Positions 63,043 through 64,000 of a DNA stretch of 64,000 nt are shown here, in pieces. The notes beneath the pieces were generated by a model that was given only the letters and a program-made list of their open reading frames with translations, was not told the origin of the DNA and did not search any database. A program made the translations under genes and the position numbers. Positions within the stretch are counted from its first letter, which is position 1. Each line of letters starts with the position of its first letter. The stretch is from contig NZ_JAJCXB010000013.1 of assembly GCF_020564935.1 (NCBI RefSeq), forward strand, positions 1-64,000. Reading direction: 5' to 3'. The DNA is from Streptomyces pinistramenti (GTDB lineage: Bacteria > Actinomycetota > Actinomycetes > Streptomycetales > Streptomycetaceae).

Positions 63043-63060
63043 GTAGTAAAGCTTCCTAAC
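63043..63060 (+). promoter_or_regulatory. Candidate CsnR-type operator of the chitosanase gene
   Basis: GTAGTAAAGCTTCCTAAC is an imperfect palindrome centred on AAGCTT, 45 bp before the chitosanase start. It resembles the palindromic operator reported for actinomycete csn genes (CsnR box, from memory), with the right arm better kept than the left. Confidence 0.5.
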
Positions 63061-63104
63061 GATTGGGGAAACCCCCACAGCCCACTCCGGATTCGGAGGT
63101 CCGC

Positions 63105-63986
63105 ATGCGCTCCCGATCGATAAGCTCACGTGTGACCAGAATTGCCACCCGCGTCGCGCTCGGCGTCGCCCTCCTCACCGTCCCCGCGACCGCCATCGCC
63201 GCGACGGCCACCTCGGGCAGCCGTACCCCGGCAGCGCCCCACTCCACCACGCACTCCGCACCCTCCTCGCGCGCCGCGACCGGTCTCGACGACCCGGCCA
63301 AGAAGGAGATCGCGATGCAGCTGGTCTCCAGCGCGGAGAACTCCTCGCTCAACTGGAAGAAGCAGTACGGCTACATCGAGGACATCGGCGACGGCCGCGG
63401 CTACACCGCCGGCATCATCGGCTTCTGCTCCGGCACCCACGACATGCTCGAACTCGTCGAGCTGTACACCAAGCGGGAGCCGGACAACATCCTCGCGAAG
63501 TACCTGCCCGCACTGCGCAAGGTGGACGGCAGCGACTCGCACGAGGGACTCGACCCGAACTACACCAAGGACTGGAAGAAGGCAGCGCAGGACAGCGCCT
63601 TCCAGAAGGCCCAGAACGACGAGCGCGACCGGGTCTACTTCAACCCGGCGGTCAAGCAGGGCAAGGCCGACAAGATCGGCGTGCTCGGCCAGTTCGCGTA
63701 CTACGACGCGATCGTGATGCACGGCGACGGCGACGAGGACACCAGCTTCTCCAGCATCCGCAAGCGCGCGCTGGACAAGGCGAAGCCGCCGTCGCAAGGA
63801 GGCGACGAGAAGAAGTACCTCAACGCCTTCCTGGACGCCCGGGTGTGGGCCATGAAGCAGGAGGAGGCGCACAGCGACACCAGCCGGGTCGACACCGCCC
63901 AGCGGGTCTTCCTCAAGGACGGCAACCTCGACCTGCACACGCCGCTCAAGTGGAAGGTCTACGGCGAGGACTTCCACATCGGCTGA
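63105..63986 (+). CDS. csn: Secreted chitosanase, GH46
   Basis: A 293-residue exported enzyme closely matching Streptomyces GH46 chitosanases such as CsnN174. It has a signal peptide (hydrophobic about 17-33), a Ser/Thr/Pro linker and then the catalytic domain from GLDDPAKKEIAMQL. The catalytic acids are Glu78 in SSAENSSLNW and Asp96 in EDIGDGRGYT, 18 residues apart as in the family. Also MKQEEAHSDTSRVDTAQRVF near the end. It cleaves chitosan to oligomers. CGGAGG precedes ATG 63105. Confidence 0.97.
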   Translation: MRSRSISSRVTRIATRVALGVALLTVPATAIAATATSGSRTPAAPHSTTHSAPSSRAATGLDDPAKKEIAMQLVSSAENSSLNWKKQYGYIEDIGDGRGYTAGIIGFCSGTHDMLELVELYTKREPDNILAKYLPALRKVDGSDSHEGLDPNYTKDWKKAAQDSAFQKAQNDERDRVYFNPAVKQGKADKIGVLGQFAYYDAIVMHGDGDEDTSFSSIRKRALDKAKPPSQGGDEKKYLNAFLDARVWAMKQEEAHSDTSRVDTAQRVFLKDGNLDLHTPLKWKVYGEDFHIG

Positions 63987-64000
63987 GCAGGAGGGGCCGA

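Overview
The window is very GC-rich, with dense overlapping genes, many GTG/TTG starts and typical actinomycete families (WhiB, DUF317, XRE-cupin, secreted DUF4232-like proteins, GH46 chitosanase, RNase Sa-type RNase). It almost certainly comes from a Streptomyces chromosome or a close relative. Roughly the first 33 kb are accessory; from about 34 kb on the genes look like ordinary Streptomyces chromosome. All calls come from reading the sequence and protein motifs by eye; no database search was run.

0-17.5 kb: a NUDIX hydrolase and an HTH/peptide-deformylase fusion flank a compact, translationally coupled plus-strand operon (about 2.5-15.7 kb). It encodes a complete preQ0 (7-cyano-7-deazaguanine) pathway: folE, a tandem queD-like gene, queE and queC. 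A phosphoribosyltransferase, a DUF6884-like protein, a PIG-L deacetylase, a WbqC-like protein, an FGE/SUMF1-fold protein, two glycosyltransferases, a PLP aminotransferase and a HAD phosphatase follow. Interleaved are a small stand-alone reverse-transcriptase-like protein with an altered catalytic box, a PolA-type 5'-3' exonuclease and an endonuclease/exonuclease/phosphatase (EEP) protein. No queF or tgt is present, so preQ0 probably feeds a nucleoside or glycosylated product, or a nucleic-acid modification. This is the best candidate for an undescribed system. It is followed by a decayed EEP paralogue and a truncated PP2C-like gene.

17.5-34 kb: accessory and partly decayed DNA. It holds a glycine-rich secreted protein, a cold-shock domain behind an export signal, a haloalkane dehalogenase, a run of plasmid/ICE-like genes (DnaC-like ATPase, WhiB), and a lone flagellin-like protein with two YidB/DUF937-like repeats in place of the flagellin N-terminus. 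Degraded DUF317 genes, a truncated IS3 transposase abutting a headless aryl-AMP ligase fragment with its carrier protein, and an integrase scrap complete the region.

34-48.7 kb: a STAS protein with dnaK-grpE (no dnaJ or hspR), an SDR, a DUF2975/XRE pair, an F420-type PPOX protein, a 2OG-Fe(II) oxygenase, a split S74 tail-fibre-chaperone-like pair, and a complete sugar ABC importer with ROK kinase and GntR regulator.

48.7-64 kb: a secreted solute-binding protein, KDPG aldolase, an RNase Sa-like RNase, an XRE-cupin regulator with an obvious operator, and a purine/ureide-glyoxylate block. That block has TenA-like protein, allantoinase, a pseudogenised NCS1 permease and hydantoin racemase, an IclR regulator, a MocA-like nucleotidyltransferase and malate synthase; allantoicase is not seen. 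The window ends with a GH46 chitosanase behind a candidate CsnR-type operator.
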